Source of the DNA: Acestrorhynchus altus
Lineage: Eukaryota > Chordata > Actinopteri > Characiformes > Acestrorhynchidae
Length of the DNA stretch: 64,000 bases
Assembly: GCA_034509495.1 (NCBI GenBank)
Contig: CM067514.1
Coordinates: forward strand, 8,245,566-8,309,565
Reading direction: 5' to 3'
The position numbers and the translations under genes were made by a program. The notes under the pieces were generated by a model that did not search any database, had not been told where the DNA came from, and was given only the letters and a program-made list of their open reading frames with translations. How positions within the stretch are numbered: position 1 is the first letter of the stretch; the number at the start of each line of letters is the position of its first letter. Below, one piece after another: positions 52,254-62,998 of the stretch.

Positions 52254-52700
52254 TACACTGATCAGCCATAATGTTAAAACCACTGACAAGTGAAGTGAAT
52301 AACATTGATTATCTGAAACCTGTCAAGGAGTGGGATCTGTGTATTAGTCAGCAAGTGAACAGTCTGTTCTCGATGTTGAAGTGTTGAAGCAGGAAAAATG
52401 GATAAGTGTAAGAATGTAAGACACGTTGACAAGTGGGTTGGAACATCAGGCAATGCTGGTGGGATGTTCCCGGTATGTAGTGGTCAGTACTTACCAAAAG
52501 TGCTCTAAGTAAGGAGACACGGTCATCCGGCCCAAGGCTCACTGATGCTCGTGGAGTTCCCACTACTTATAGGAGTTGTAGGATCTGCTGATAACTTCTG
52601 GTCTTGGTGCCAGACTTGGTGTCTTGTGGAGTTTGTGCCTCTAATGGTCAGAGGTGTTTTGCTGGCACAAGGTGGTTTTGCACAATATTAGACAAATAAA
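52254..52700 (+). mobile_element. Deletion derivative of a second Tc1-like family
   Basis: It begins TA then cactgatcagccataatgtt at 52256, a Tc1-family end I recognise from many fishes. Transposase 5' sequence follows (start-codon region near 52398), then an internal deletion, then the 3' end of the coding region (SWCQ-like and GGTCAG, CACAATATTAG near 52680). The expected right terminal repeat is missing, with the homology fading in accaac near 52700. Reading frames are broken, so it is inactive. Confidence 0.75.
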
Positions 52701-52869
52701 ACCAACTAGCCTTTTATACAGTCTGGTTCCGTCCAGATTCTTAGATGGACTGAGAAATGAGCCTATTACGTAAAAGTAAACATCAGAGATGTTTACAGCA
52801 GGTACAGAAGAAACAAATGTGCCTAGGGGACGGGCCTGTGGCATCAAGTACGGGGCACGGCTGAAGTCC

Positions 52870-53012
52870 CTCTCCACACAGAACCCTGGCGATTATGATA
52901 ATAAACAGTTTTATCATCGGCCTGGCAATCAATAATGCGGCTTCTTAAGGTTTAATATTTCAATGGTATTGATCATCTTAACAACCGTGTTTGCGGTCGA
53001 CTTGCCTTAACT
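52870..53012. promoter_or_regulatory. Candidate conserved non-coding segment
   Basis: Unique AT-rich sequence rich in short TAAT, GATTA and ATCAATAATG motifs, directly after the Tc1 derivative and just before a GA array. Assignment from appearance only. Confidence 0.28.
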
Positions 53013-53020
53013 GCAGGCTA

Positions 53021-53030
53021 GCGAGAGAGA

Positions 53031-53063
<33 letters not shown>
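53021..53063. repeat. (GA)n microsatellite
   Basis: GA dinucleotides with one GTGA interruption. Confidence 0.9.
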
Positions 53064-54419
53064 TGTTGCATGAGTGAGTGAGGCGAGGTTAGTGGGGGTG
53101 TAAGAAGTGATTGAGTTGAGGAGAAAGAGGGAGGTAGAGGGTAGATTGGCTGCGTTAGCAGGGCTAAACTTTTATTGCAGATGAAACCTGATATTTCATC
53201 TAATAACTCTCCCTCACTGTCATGAGGGATGGAGATTATACGAAGATATGAAGAACAGAAACTGTGCTCTGTCTTTCTTTAATTGTCCATTGTTTCTCGT
53301 TGTTTACAAGTCAGCAGAGGCCCTTTTCCCTCTCTGACCTGTTCTACCTTGGCTCCTTTTCGCATTGCGTTGCAAACAGAACGGGAAAAATGAACACATA
53401 TCTGGCAAAAATCCCTTTAGTCTGCATATTTCACTTCTATCTCTCTCCCTCTCCCCCTTTCTCACTTGCTCTCTCTGGAGAGTGGGGAGGGCTGCTTCCT
53501 TGAGCTATTTATAGAGGAGATTTGATAATTAATGAAAATGAGAGCCTTCGGGTCTGACTGGTAGAGCACACATACACACCACTACCCTTAACCTTTCAGC
53601 AAAGGTGTCGGCTGGGCTACTCGGCTGTGCTGTTTTGAGGTGCACCTGTTTAGGACTATCTGTGCTTCGCCTGGCAAACCTTACAAAGCCAACACTCTTC
53701 ATCTGTGACTGCCGATGAATGTATTTGTTGAGCAATCCACTCTCATTTCAGAACATGCAAAGAATGATCTTGCAGAGAAGAGTAAAGAAGTCCAACTGCA
53801 TCCTCGTCTGGTACCCAGACCTAGATAGGCATGTGCCTCTCAAATGCACACACGTATACACACATACTCATGCTCTCCTGCAGTCTCCCCGCTGTGCTCT
53901 GGCACCTGCTGTGTGCACTCTACGAGTCTGCTAGCCTGGGGGCGAATGGAGGGGTTTTAGTAATGCGAGCATGATCACCCATCTCTGATTATACATCGAT
54001 ACCTTTATCCAAGTCCTAATTTATGCATTTACAAAACACAAAGCTTTGTCTAGCCAAACCACCAGGGACAGTGGAGGGGAATAACAGTATGTGTTGGGGG
54101 GGGATGTTAGCTGGCGTAACAAGAAGTTATTTTTGCCCTTCTAGAAACTGTGCCTTCTCCTTTTTCATTTTTAATCTGACACTTTTTTTTGCAGAAACAT
54201 TTGTTTTCCTCCACATTCACATGACCAAGGTCACCCCGGGTTGGTGCACGCACAGTAAAACAAAGAGCAGGGGGGGGGATGGAGCCCTTTTTTTATGTAC
54301 ATGTAATTTTAACAGGGTGGAAAAGTGGCTTTTGGGCAAATGGAATCGCTTAGTAAAAACAACAGTGAGCTGTGAATCTCTAATAGAATGCATTTTTAAT
54401 GGGCGGATGCAGCCGTGTT

Positions 54420-55100
54420 GAGTGCAGTATTAGTTCTGTGGACTGCGAGCTGAGCTGATACGAAGCCCCGCGCTTCATTTGTACTCCCAACCTTGCTCCT
54501 CCGTTGGCCCCCCATGCTGCTTGCTAATTGGCAGGAGACCAGGAGCTTCCTGCTGTGCGTTCGCCCCTTTCCCAGCGCCTTACCACCCTGCGTTCTCGCT
54601 CTCTTTCTCTCTGCCAGCTCTCCCTCTTCAGAACTGAGTAATTAACCCACAGCTAATTAACTACTTCTAATTACACCGAGGAGGCTGTTTCTATCGCACT
54701 CTCCAAAAGTGAGGAGACACTCTGCCTCCACGTGTGAATTCCCCCTCGGCTGCCTTTGAACCTACCCGCTACCCCTTTTCGGAGCTTGGATAAGCTCCAT
54801 CTCCCGTTAGGAAGGAGCTAATGCAGCGTCAAAAGCTTCACGCTGCTGTGAAAGCATTTTCATGCTCTCCCCCAGTCTCGCCCTGCCCTCTGCTTTGTTT
54901 TGCTACATTGATTATATTTACGGGTCTTGTGATATTACCCGTGAGTGCAAGAATCACCAAGATTCCGTTTCATGTCCTAAAAGAGAGAAAAAGCTATTGA
55001 TACGGGCAAATCAATTCATCTGTTTACAGGCCCAAAAGCAATTAGTAACAGATGAGCTTGCAGATGTTTACGGTTATAGGAAAGTTGCCGAGGAGTAACT
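54420..55100. promoter_or_regulatory. Candidate enhancer with homeodomain motif cluster
   Basis: TAATTA occurs at 54639-54644, 54654-54659 and 54668-54673, with TAATTG near 54525. A + strand open frame at 54862-55098 has no splice or start support. The cluster fits binding by homeodomain factors; whether ZFHX3 or others use it is unknown. Confidence 0.35.
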
Positions 55101-55399
55101 CATTTCCACAACAAACAAAATCCATAAAACAGTATCAGAGAAGATGTGGCCTGCTGTGTGCAGAAACAGAGCTTGTGACAGGTGCAGCATGGGAAATGTA
55201 GTCCAGCCCTCCTTTACTGTAATGGAACACTGTACATGAGGTTGGTGATGTCACGGCATTGGTTGCAAGCAGCTACATCTACTGCTTACGGCCGTGGTAT
55301 CTCTCCTCTAATGTACTCCTAGGCACACCACACTGATCCCAGTCTCCCCTGCCCCCTCTCCCGCTCTCCCTCCTGCACCAGCCTCGTCACAGCCGCTGC

Positions 55400-55745
55400 T
55401 ATTTCTGTAGCTCAGACTGATAGCTAGAACTGAAGATCATTGATTTTACGGGAAGCCATGTTTACAGCCTGAGTGCCATCGACCTGAGGTGACTTTTTTT
55501 CCTCCTGAAGCGGCGGCAGCACTGAAGCGTCCCTGTGTCTACATTAAACACTCAGGAGGAGGAGGAGGAAGAGTTCAGTCTACTCTGTTTACCTCTCATA
55601 TTAATGAACCTTATATTGAATGGATTTTACTGCTGCGTAAAGCTGCTAGATTGCCACGGTGCAGCTGAATTAGAAAAGTGTTGCCGTGTTCTCTTGCAGC
55701 CACTGAAGCGATTATTAATCATTTAACAATTAAGCTATTTTGAGC
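55400..55745. promoter_or_regulatory. Candidate conserved non-coding segment
   Basis: Unique sequence with CATATTAATGAACC, GCGATTATTAATCATTTAAC and a GGAGGA run near 55555-55570. No exon of zfhx3 matches here. Confidence 0.25.
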
Positions 55746-56049
55746 TCCTTGCTTTAAAAAATGGGTGGATTTAAGATTACATGCGAGACATAGTTGTTAA
55801 GGGTGTGCAGGGCTTTAGAGGATTGTGTGTGGTCCTGGGCTGCACAAGCAAGCACTATAGTCCCCCTAAAGGACCATAGTGAGGTCTTAGATATGAAGCT
55901 GGATGAGCCATGCTCATTACAGCACCCTGAGTGCAAAGGCCCTGAACGTGATGCGTCAGCATCCGGGTAAGAAGCAGGGATTAGGGCAGGCGAGAAGACT
56001 TGTCTAGCATTAGAACGGACTTAAGGTGGAAGCGGGCTCTCTACATATA

Positions 56050-56730
56050 TGTGTGATTAATTGGGCCGAGCTTAGCCAACGAAGCCTTCCTTGCTGCAGC
56101 TCGAGGAGTACAATGCTTGCTCCATCAATGAACACGTCCCCAGTGCAGCATCAAAGGCCCTGCCTGCTTTATCAATAGGAGTCCTTCCTTCCCACATCTT
56201 CCGGTAACTTGCTTAGCATTTACACCATTGATTTTTCAATAAGCGCCCTAACCCTGCGGTGGCCAGCCTCTGTGATGGCTAGATCTGGCAGGCTCAGGGA
56301 GAGGAGGCCCCGCCAAAGATTGCTGCAAGGGAGTGTTGAGGCTTTTCTTTTTTTTTAGGGGGGGGGGGGGGGGTGCTAGGACAAAAGAGTGTGATGCTGG
56401 AGCATGCAAGGTGCTAGGGGGTGGGGTGCGGGATCAGGGCTGTTACCCTCTGGGGGTTCCCAGCTGGGGTTGAGCACAAGTTAATTCCCCAGGAGAGAGA
56501 GGAGGGTGCCGGGCCTCTAGAGGCTTGGCCCCAGGCAGGTGAATGTGCATGCTTCTAATCAGATGGCTCCTTAGCCTTTAATTCCCATCTCGCTCGGCCG
56601 GTAAATCCCATCTAATGAAAGATCCCATAAATAAAAACTTTATCTCATTTTCCATCCTCTCCAAATGACAACCAGACCCCACTCTCTGACAGTGTTCATT
56701 AGGAACTGGGCTCTTTTTTCTTGGGCAAAA
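56050..56730. promoter_or_regulatory. Candidate conserved non-coding segments around a G run
   Basis: Unique blocks at 56050-56330 (CATTGATTTTTCAATAAGCG) and 56480-56730 (CTAATCAGATGG, CATCTAATGAAAG) are separated by T and G homopolymers (16 G at 56358-56373). No coding potential was seen. Confidence 0.28.
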
Positions 56731-57924
56731 GCCTTATCTGCTTTGTTAGGCTAGAAGAAGGAGGAGGGAATGCTTCTCTGTTAATGCAAGTGGAGCAGAG
56801 AGGCATGCACCTTTTTATGTCTGTGCCTGAGAATTGCTGAGAGTTTGGTCTGTTATGGTGCCCTTTTGAGAAGATGAAACTTGATAGACTTTCAGTGCCT
56901 AGACAGTGAAACTGATGATAACCGGAATGGCCACTCTCAAAGACTGGTAGTAGCCTTAAAAATGTCCAGCTTGAACTGAATGTGTTTTGATTGGAAAAAT
57001 GTTCCTGGCCCTGTGGATTGTCTGAGACATAGCCCGTTTTGATCCTCTAAGATCAAGGCTCATCAAGGATTATCAGAGAGGAAGCCTCCCTGAACACTTC
57101 ACCATATCCATTAACAGAGCTCAGAAATTCAGACCTTTTCTTCTGCCTGATTATGACTTATTATGAGTTTAAACTTGTGTTGGGTGTATTTTCCAGGTCT
57201 GAGGCGTTTGTCCTGTCATTACATTTAGAAGGGAAAAAACATACCTCCTTCTGTTCCTCGGCACTGTACCATCGACAGTGTGACTAATCATAGTGTAAAG
57301 GCATCGCAATGTGCACGCTCAGGCATTACTGTAATTCATGGTTTATGATTCTTGGTCGATTGCTACTGTACAGTGAGAGCAGGCAGACTAATATGCATGC
57401 ACTTCCTTTGCCCAAGAGTGTCTGCATGTCTGTCTGGGCCCTCGTTAGTGCTGGACAAAGATTAAAGCTTCCACTACTTCAAACAGGTGTCGCTGAGGAA
57501 GCAGACCTCCAGCGGACAAACAGCATTATATTTGCCCGCCCATCTGCGACTGGCAGACTCCAGACAATCCTATTGCCCATCACTAACCACCCCAGGTTAT
57601 TGAATTAGACCTTCTCTATTTTAAAGCCCAATCCTGTCTTCTGTAAACGATGCAAGCAGCTGATCCACCTGACCTGGGCCCCACTGGATCAGCATCCGGC
57701 TCTGCAGAGAAATCATTTGAAATGTTTGCCACTTCTAATGAAATGCACATTATGGCAGATCCTCCAGTTGGATGTAGCAGACAGACCAGGAGCTGAGTCA
57801 GAGAAGAGCCATGCAGGCTGCAGGCACATTACGGACAGGTCCCTGACTGCAGTCTGCCTGAAATCAGTCAATGAGTCAGTTTGTCATAAAGCATTCAGAA
57901 TATCGGATATTGAGTCATCTCATG

Positions 57925-58198
57925 CACTAAATGTCCAAATGTTTGTGTTTGTCTGACTCTCTAGACCAGATACGCAAACATGAACCTAATGGCACCATAC
58001 CTAATACCAGGTGTGAGTTAGGGTGGTAAAAAAAATCAGCATTGAGATTGCTCTGAACTCTCATCACTGAATGCAATCAGATCCTCACAGCAATGCTTCA
58101 GAATCTAATAGAAGACATAGTTACTCCAATAGAAGCACGACAAACCCTTCACAATGAATGAACAATGAACAGGTGTCCAAATACTTTTGTCAATATTA
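57925..58198 (-). mobile_element. MITE family M, copy 11 (reverse, shortened)
   Basis: The left end aatgtccaaatgtttgtgtt is followed by tgaatgcaatcagatcctca, cagcaatgcttcagaatcta and gaacaggtgtccaaatactt ttgtcaatatta. It lies about 1.7 kb upstream of the zfhx3 coding exon and is the only copy found after 29 kb. Confidence 0.75.
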
Positions 58199-58639
58199 CC
58201 TGTTTACTCTTCCCCTGTTTACTTTCAGCTGGAGATGCTGTTTATTGCAGCCACAATAGTGGCATTTGTGCTATTTTTATTCAATTAGAAAATATATGCA
58301 TACTTGATTTAATTGCAAAATTTAATATATGGAAATGTATGCAAAATGTCTGGATAAAAAAACACTGTAATTAGCGTTTATTTGGGGGAAAAACAAAGAC
58401 GGAATATGCTAGAAATCATCGTCGGTGTATGAGGTCGGTGTATATGCAGTGTGACTTTTGCGGTGGGGGTTGAAGGGTACTGGTGGATGGAGGGGTGGGG
58501 TATATTTTCATCAGACATTCATGAAGAGGGAGTCAGACATTATCAATCTCCCCAGCTAAGCCCTCTCCTGTTAATATCATTGGGGGTTGGGGGGCTGCAG
58601 ACACAGTGTCTGATCAGCACTGAAATTTGCATCCCTAAG

Positions 58640-58960
58640 TAAATAAGTAAATAAATCAAGTGCAGGCAGTGAATGTGCTAATCAGGCAGGACATGGCGGT
58701 TAGTGAGCTGCCGGGAAAGTTTGCTCATGTAATATTCAGCATGGGAGGGTGAAAGGGCAGGCCAGAGTTATTGGTTTCAGCCCGGTCGCCCCTTTAATCA
58801 ATGCTGCCTGCATCCCTTTAATAAAATTATTAGCTCAGCAGTATCTCTCGCTATCATTTTATCTTTTCAGCTTGCTCTAAATTGTGGCCTGTGCAGGGGC
58901 CTCTCCGGTGCTCGGGGCAGCTCTAACCCCTGAAAGCGCCGCTCCCATTTGTTATGGGAG
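58640..58960. promoter_or_regulatory. Candidate conserved non-coding segment near the exon
   Basis: Repeat-free, about 1 kb upstream of the zfhx3 coding exon, with TGCTAATCAGGCAGG, CCTTTAATCAATGCTG and AAAATTATTAGCTCAGCAG motifs. Likely intronic; enhancer role inferred. Confidence 0.3.
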
Positions 58961-59850
58961 AGGTGGAGGATTGCTGGAGTGTTTGAAACCAGACTGAGCG
59001 TGGAGCTTATTGCATGCCAGATCTAAACACAGCTGCATTTAGAGTTCCAACCCAGCTGGTGTATTTTAGCTCTCAGATTTATTGCCACCACCCCCCCCCC
59101 CTTCATTTTTTCATCTCTCTGTATGTTGTGTATACAGACTGGCATACAAATAATTACTGGAAAAGGCATATACCGTCCATGTGAGTGGATCTGACAAGGT
59201 CGTTCTTTCTCACTGTGCATTTTTGCATGTGCGCTTTCTGTGATGTGGAGGTCCTAAAACAGGCGGGCTGATATATTCAGCAACCTTCAGCTCACTCTCT
59301 CTGGGTGTGGGAGATGGATCATGTGCTGATGGCTGGTTTCACTGTGTCTAATTAGCAGCACAATGGAGCTTCTTTATCCATTAAGTTATTCTGTTACTGT
59401 TTCTCAGACTGCACGTTAATTAAAAACGGATGTATGCGGGAATTCGGAACATAGCTGGCTCAGAGTGTTGTTTGGAAGGTGAAGATAAAAGATGGTAACT
59501 CGCTGATATGACAGGAAGAGCCATCTGAGCTGGCTTATTAATGCATGTTTGAGGTATTGTGTTTAAGTACCTAATCTAACCTAATGAGCACTCTGTCATT
59601 TTCCACCATTAGATCTTGCACTTTTGTCTCTCATCTAATGCACTATACATCAAGCCTGTTCGCAGCTCTCTATACATGGCTTTTTCAGTTTATGGAGACT
59701 CTTTGTACCTCTCGCTGAATGTTTAGCATTAGAAGGCTTTTGAATAGAAACAATGTTATGAAAGCATGAAAGGAACCTTGTCTTTTGTGCTGCGTCTTTA
59801 ATAGTATTGAAATTTCTCTGGCGATCAGCACGTCTCTAACCTTATCCATG

Positions 59851-59877
59851 TCCTTTTTTCCTCTTTCTGCTTCTCAG
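59851..59877 (+). other. zfhx3: Splice acceptor (polypyrimidine tract and AG) of zfhx3 coding exon
   Basis: A strong pyrimidine tract (tccttttttcctctttctgc) is followed by ttctcag ending at 59877. The exon then begins at 59878 with 36 bases of 5' leader before the ATG. A non-coding first exon upstream is therefore expected, which makes the left 59.9 kb intron and/or 5' flank. Confidence 0.8.
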
Positions 59878-59883
59878 GCCTGG

Positions 59884-59927
59884 ATGCGATGAACGCCTCA
59901 TGTAGGCATCAGCATGGAAAGCTGTGA
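59884..59927 (+). promoter_or_regulatory. Upstream ORF cluster in the zfhx3 5' leader
   Basis: Three ATGs precede the main start within 36 bases. The ATG at 59884 is followed by one codon and TGA (59890-59892), in frame with the main ORF. The ATG at 59889 opens a 12-codon ORF ending at TGA 59925-59927, overlapping the main start in another frame. The ATG at 59900 is followed directly by TAG (59903-59905), a start-stop element. Contexts at 59884 and 59900 are weak (T and C at -3); 59889 has G at -3. The role in translation control is inference. Confidence 0.5.
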
Positions 59928-62900
59928 GTCTCCCGTGGTTTCTGGGACAGACGATGGGCTCAGCTCCTCCACCACCCCCCAGCAGCAGCAGCAGCACCCT
60001 CCTCAGCCCTGGAACGATCACCCTAGTGCACAGGTCACTCCCTGCAACCAGCCCACTTCCCTGGAGCCCTTGTCTCTCTCTGTACCCTACTCAGCCCAGC
60101 TCCAGAACCTCAGCACACCTCGAGAGGCTGTGAGAGAGCAGCAGCAGCAGAAACAGCAGCAGCAGCAAACACGGACCCCACCCAAGGCTCCCAACGACAG
60201 CTCTGCCAGCAGCCACCTGCCCACCAGGAGAGAGGGATTGGAAGAAGAGGAGCAGGAGGCAGTGAGCTGTGGAGAGGACGACGAAGATTTGGATGACTTG
60301 GATGAGATGGAGATTGACAGCTGTTTCCCATCTCTGCAGCCCTTCCCAGGTATGCCCATGGCTACAGTTGGAGGTGGCATGCCCACTCTCCTGCGGCAGC
60401 AGCCCGCTCGGCGGAGGGATGCCACGGAGAGTGCAAGTGAAGAAGGAGAAGAGGAGGAGGAGGAGGAGGAAGAGAGTAGTGACGTGGAGAACCTAGCTGG
60501 GGAGATAGTCTACCAGCCTGATGGCTCGGCCTACATTGTGGAAAGCCTCAGCCAACTGATCCAAAGTGATGGGGGCATGACCTCTGGCCTGCTTCCATCA
60601 AATTCTCTCCCCAGCGGGGGTAAGCCAGGAGAACCTTCCGGCACCTCCTCATCGGTTTACCCTCAGATCATCAACACTTTCCACATAGCCTCATCCTTTG
60701 GGAAGTGGTTCGGCCCCTCAGACCAAGGTTTCCCCAATACCTCATCCCCGGCAGGCCTCAGTCCTGTCCTGCACAGTTTCCGCGTCTTTGATGTGCGGCA
60801 CAAAAGCAACAAGGATTACCTAAACAGTGACGGGTCTGCCAAGAAGTCTTGTGTATCCAAAGATGTTCCCAACAACGTGGATTTCTCCAAATTTGATGGG
60901 CTAGCCCTTTATGGTAAAGGCAAGCCCATCCTCATGTGTTTTCTCTGCAAACTGTCTTTTGGTTATGCTCGTTCCTTTGTCACTCATGCCGTCCATGACC
61001 ATCGCATGACCCTGTGTGAGGACGAACGTCGGCTTTTGGGCCACAAGCACGCGTCGGCCATCATCCAGGGCATTGGCAAGGACAAAGAGCCTCTCATTAG
61101 CTTCCTAGAACCAAAAAACAGGAGCTCTCCCCCACCACCCACCTTAGTGCCCATGAACTCAGGCCAGAGCTTCTATGGCACATTCAGTGGAGTCCATTTA
61201 GAAGGGGGGAGCAGTAGTGGAGGAAGTGAAGGCCTCCTCAACAAAGACTCTGATTCGGGTCTCCAGCAGCAAGCCCTCTTCGCCCTGGGAGGCCTTGGAA
61301 GTCCAAAACCATCCTCTCTTACCTCAACCCCAGGCCCTGCCAAAGACTCCAGCACCCTGTCCAAGGCACAGGGAGGGAGAACAGAGGGGCCTGCAGGGAA
61401 AGAGGGGACTCATAGAGGGGAGGGTGGGGATATGGAGGCCCGTGAAAGCAAGGCTCTCCTTCATGGTGAGGAGATGGCCTCAGAGGAAGAGGAGGAACTT
61501 CTTTTAGAAGAAGAGGAGGACGATGTGGAGGATGAAGGCACTGTGGTGGCCTGTGGTGGCAGTAGTAGTAGCAGCAGCGGACAAGTGGGTGAACCGGCTG
61601 TCTCAAACCAAAGCATTTCCAAATCTCCTTTATTAATGCCTAGTAGCGCTCTCCAGCCTTCTGCCTGTCCTTCTGCAGCCAGCCCCACGCTAAACAGCAA
61701 AGCCCCGACTTCCATGTCCTCTTCCTCCATCAGGGGGTCAGAAGAGGGGATGGCTGCAGATGGTGGGGGGAGGACATCGGAGCTCCCTCTGAGCTTTAAC
61801 TGCCAGGGGCCCACTGTCCCCATGGCGATGGCGGCAGCCGCCAGCAGAGGGGGTGAGGAGGACGGGGCAGGGACTTCCTCCCCTCTTGCCTCCAATGCCG
61901 CCGCTGACGAAAGTGCCAATCGAGATAGTGCCACAGCTCCTGAACCAAATGAATGCCCGGCAGAGGGGGACGAGGACAACGGTACCCTCCTGCACCACCA
62001 CCACCTCCACCATCATCACCACCACCCACACCCTTCTCCTCACTCCCACCCCCACTCCCACCACACAGGGTCCTGCGACTTGACAGGGGTGGGTGAGTGC
62101 ACACAGAACCATGGTGCCGGGGGCAGTGGAGGCAGTGGGGTTGAGTGCCCCAAGTGCGACACCGTCCTAGGATCATCACGTTCTCTGGGTGGCCACATGA
62201 CCATGATGCACTCACGAAATTCATGTAAGACACTAAAGTGTCCCAAGTGCAACTGGCACTACAAGTACCAGCAGACCCTGGAGGCTCACATGAAGGAGAA
62301 ACACCCGGACTCTGGGAGCTCCTGTGTGTACTGCAGTAGTGGGCAGTCCCACCCGCGCCTGGCCCGTGGTGAGAGCTACACATGCGGCTATAAGCCCTTC
62401 CGCTGTGAGGTCTGCAACTACTCCACTACCACCAAGGGCAACCTGAGCATCCACATGCAGTCAGACAAACACCTCAACAACATGCAAACATTGCAAAACG
62501 GAGGATCCATCCCCACAGCCAGCGAGCAGGTGTTTGGGCATGCACCTGGCAGCGTGGTGGCAGTACCGTCGGCCACTCAGGCTAGCAGTCACCACCCCAG
62601 CCACCACCACCATCCAGCCCAGTCCTCCACCCACATGGCTGGGCCCTGTGGTGCCCCCTCCCCGACTAAGCCCAAGAGTAAGCCCACTTGGCGCTGCGAG
62701 GTGTGTGACTATGAGACCAACGTGGCCCGCAACCTGCGCATTCACATGACCAGTGAGAAACACATGCACAACATGATGCTTCTTCAGCAAAATGTAACGC
62801 AGATGCAACATGGCCGTCTGGGACTGGGTGCTATGCCCTCACCATCTGAAGCAGAGCTTTACCAGTACTACCTGACTCAGAACATGAGTCTCCCACCCGG

Positions 62901-62992
62901 CCTAAAGCTTGATCCTTCTGGATCTGATGCCCAGTTCCTGCTTGGAGGATTCCACCTGGACCCCAATATGGCTGCCCTGGCTCCAGCACTAG
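59914..62992 (+). CDS. zfhx3: zfhx3 (ATBF1), first large coding exon, N-terminal part of protein
   Basis: Nuclear zinc-finger homeobox transcription factor; this exon encodes residues 1 to about 1026 and one base of the next codon. Visible in order: Gln runs (residues 23-27 and 76-85), acidic stretches (about 110-135 and 175-188), a conserved block starting SDVENLAGEIVYQPDG (189 on), a block FRVFDVRHKSNKDYLNSDG, C2H2 finger 1 (C342, C345, H358, H363), a long Ser/Glu-rich linker, a His-rich tract (694-717), then four fingers (C745-H766, C776-H797, C831-H853, C928-H950). The wording of the conserved blocks (KWFG, NQSIS, DESANRDSATAPEPNE) fits ZFHX3 better than ZFHX4 as I remember them. Start chosen for its strong Kozak context (A at -3, G at +4) and an in-frame TGA at 59890. 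The frame stays open to a stop at 63004-63006, but the GTGAGT donor at 62993 splits a Gly codon where I recall the mammalian exon ending, so the true exon ends at 62992. Homeodomains lie downstream, outside the window. In the expected place of the mammalian N-terminal finger only C137 and a SLQPF remnant are seen. It could be either duplicate if this fish has two zfhx3 copies. Confidence 0.95.
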
Positions 62993-62998
62993 GTGAGT
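62993..62998 (+). other. zfhx3: Splice donor GTGAGT ending the zfhx3 coding exon
   Basis: AG|GTGAGT is a near-consensus donor. It leaves a phase-1 codon (G|..), and the mammalian protein continues with Gly at this point. The reading frame through the donor stops four codons later, which supports its use. Confidence 0.85.

Noticed and set aside
54862..55098. 78-codon + strand ORF with mixed composition
   Set aside because: No acceptor or donor fits, there is no known family, and it lies in a candidate enhancer block.
60087..62811. Several antisense and shifted open frames inside the zfhx3 exon
   Set aside because: They are shadows of the main frame, made of Leu, Ser, Gly or Pro runs opposite the Gln, Glu and His tracts.
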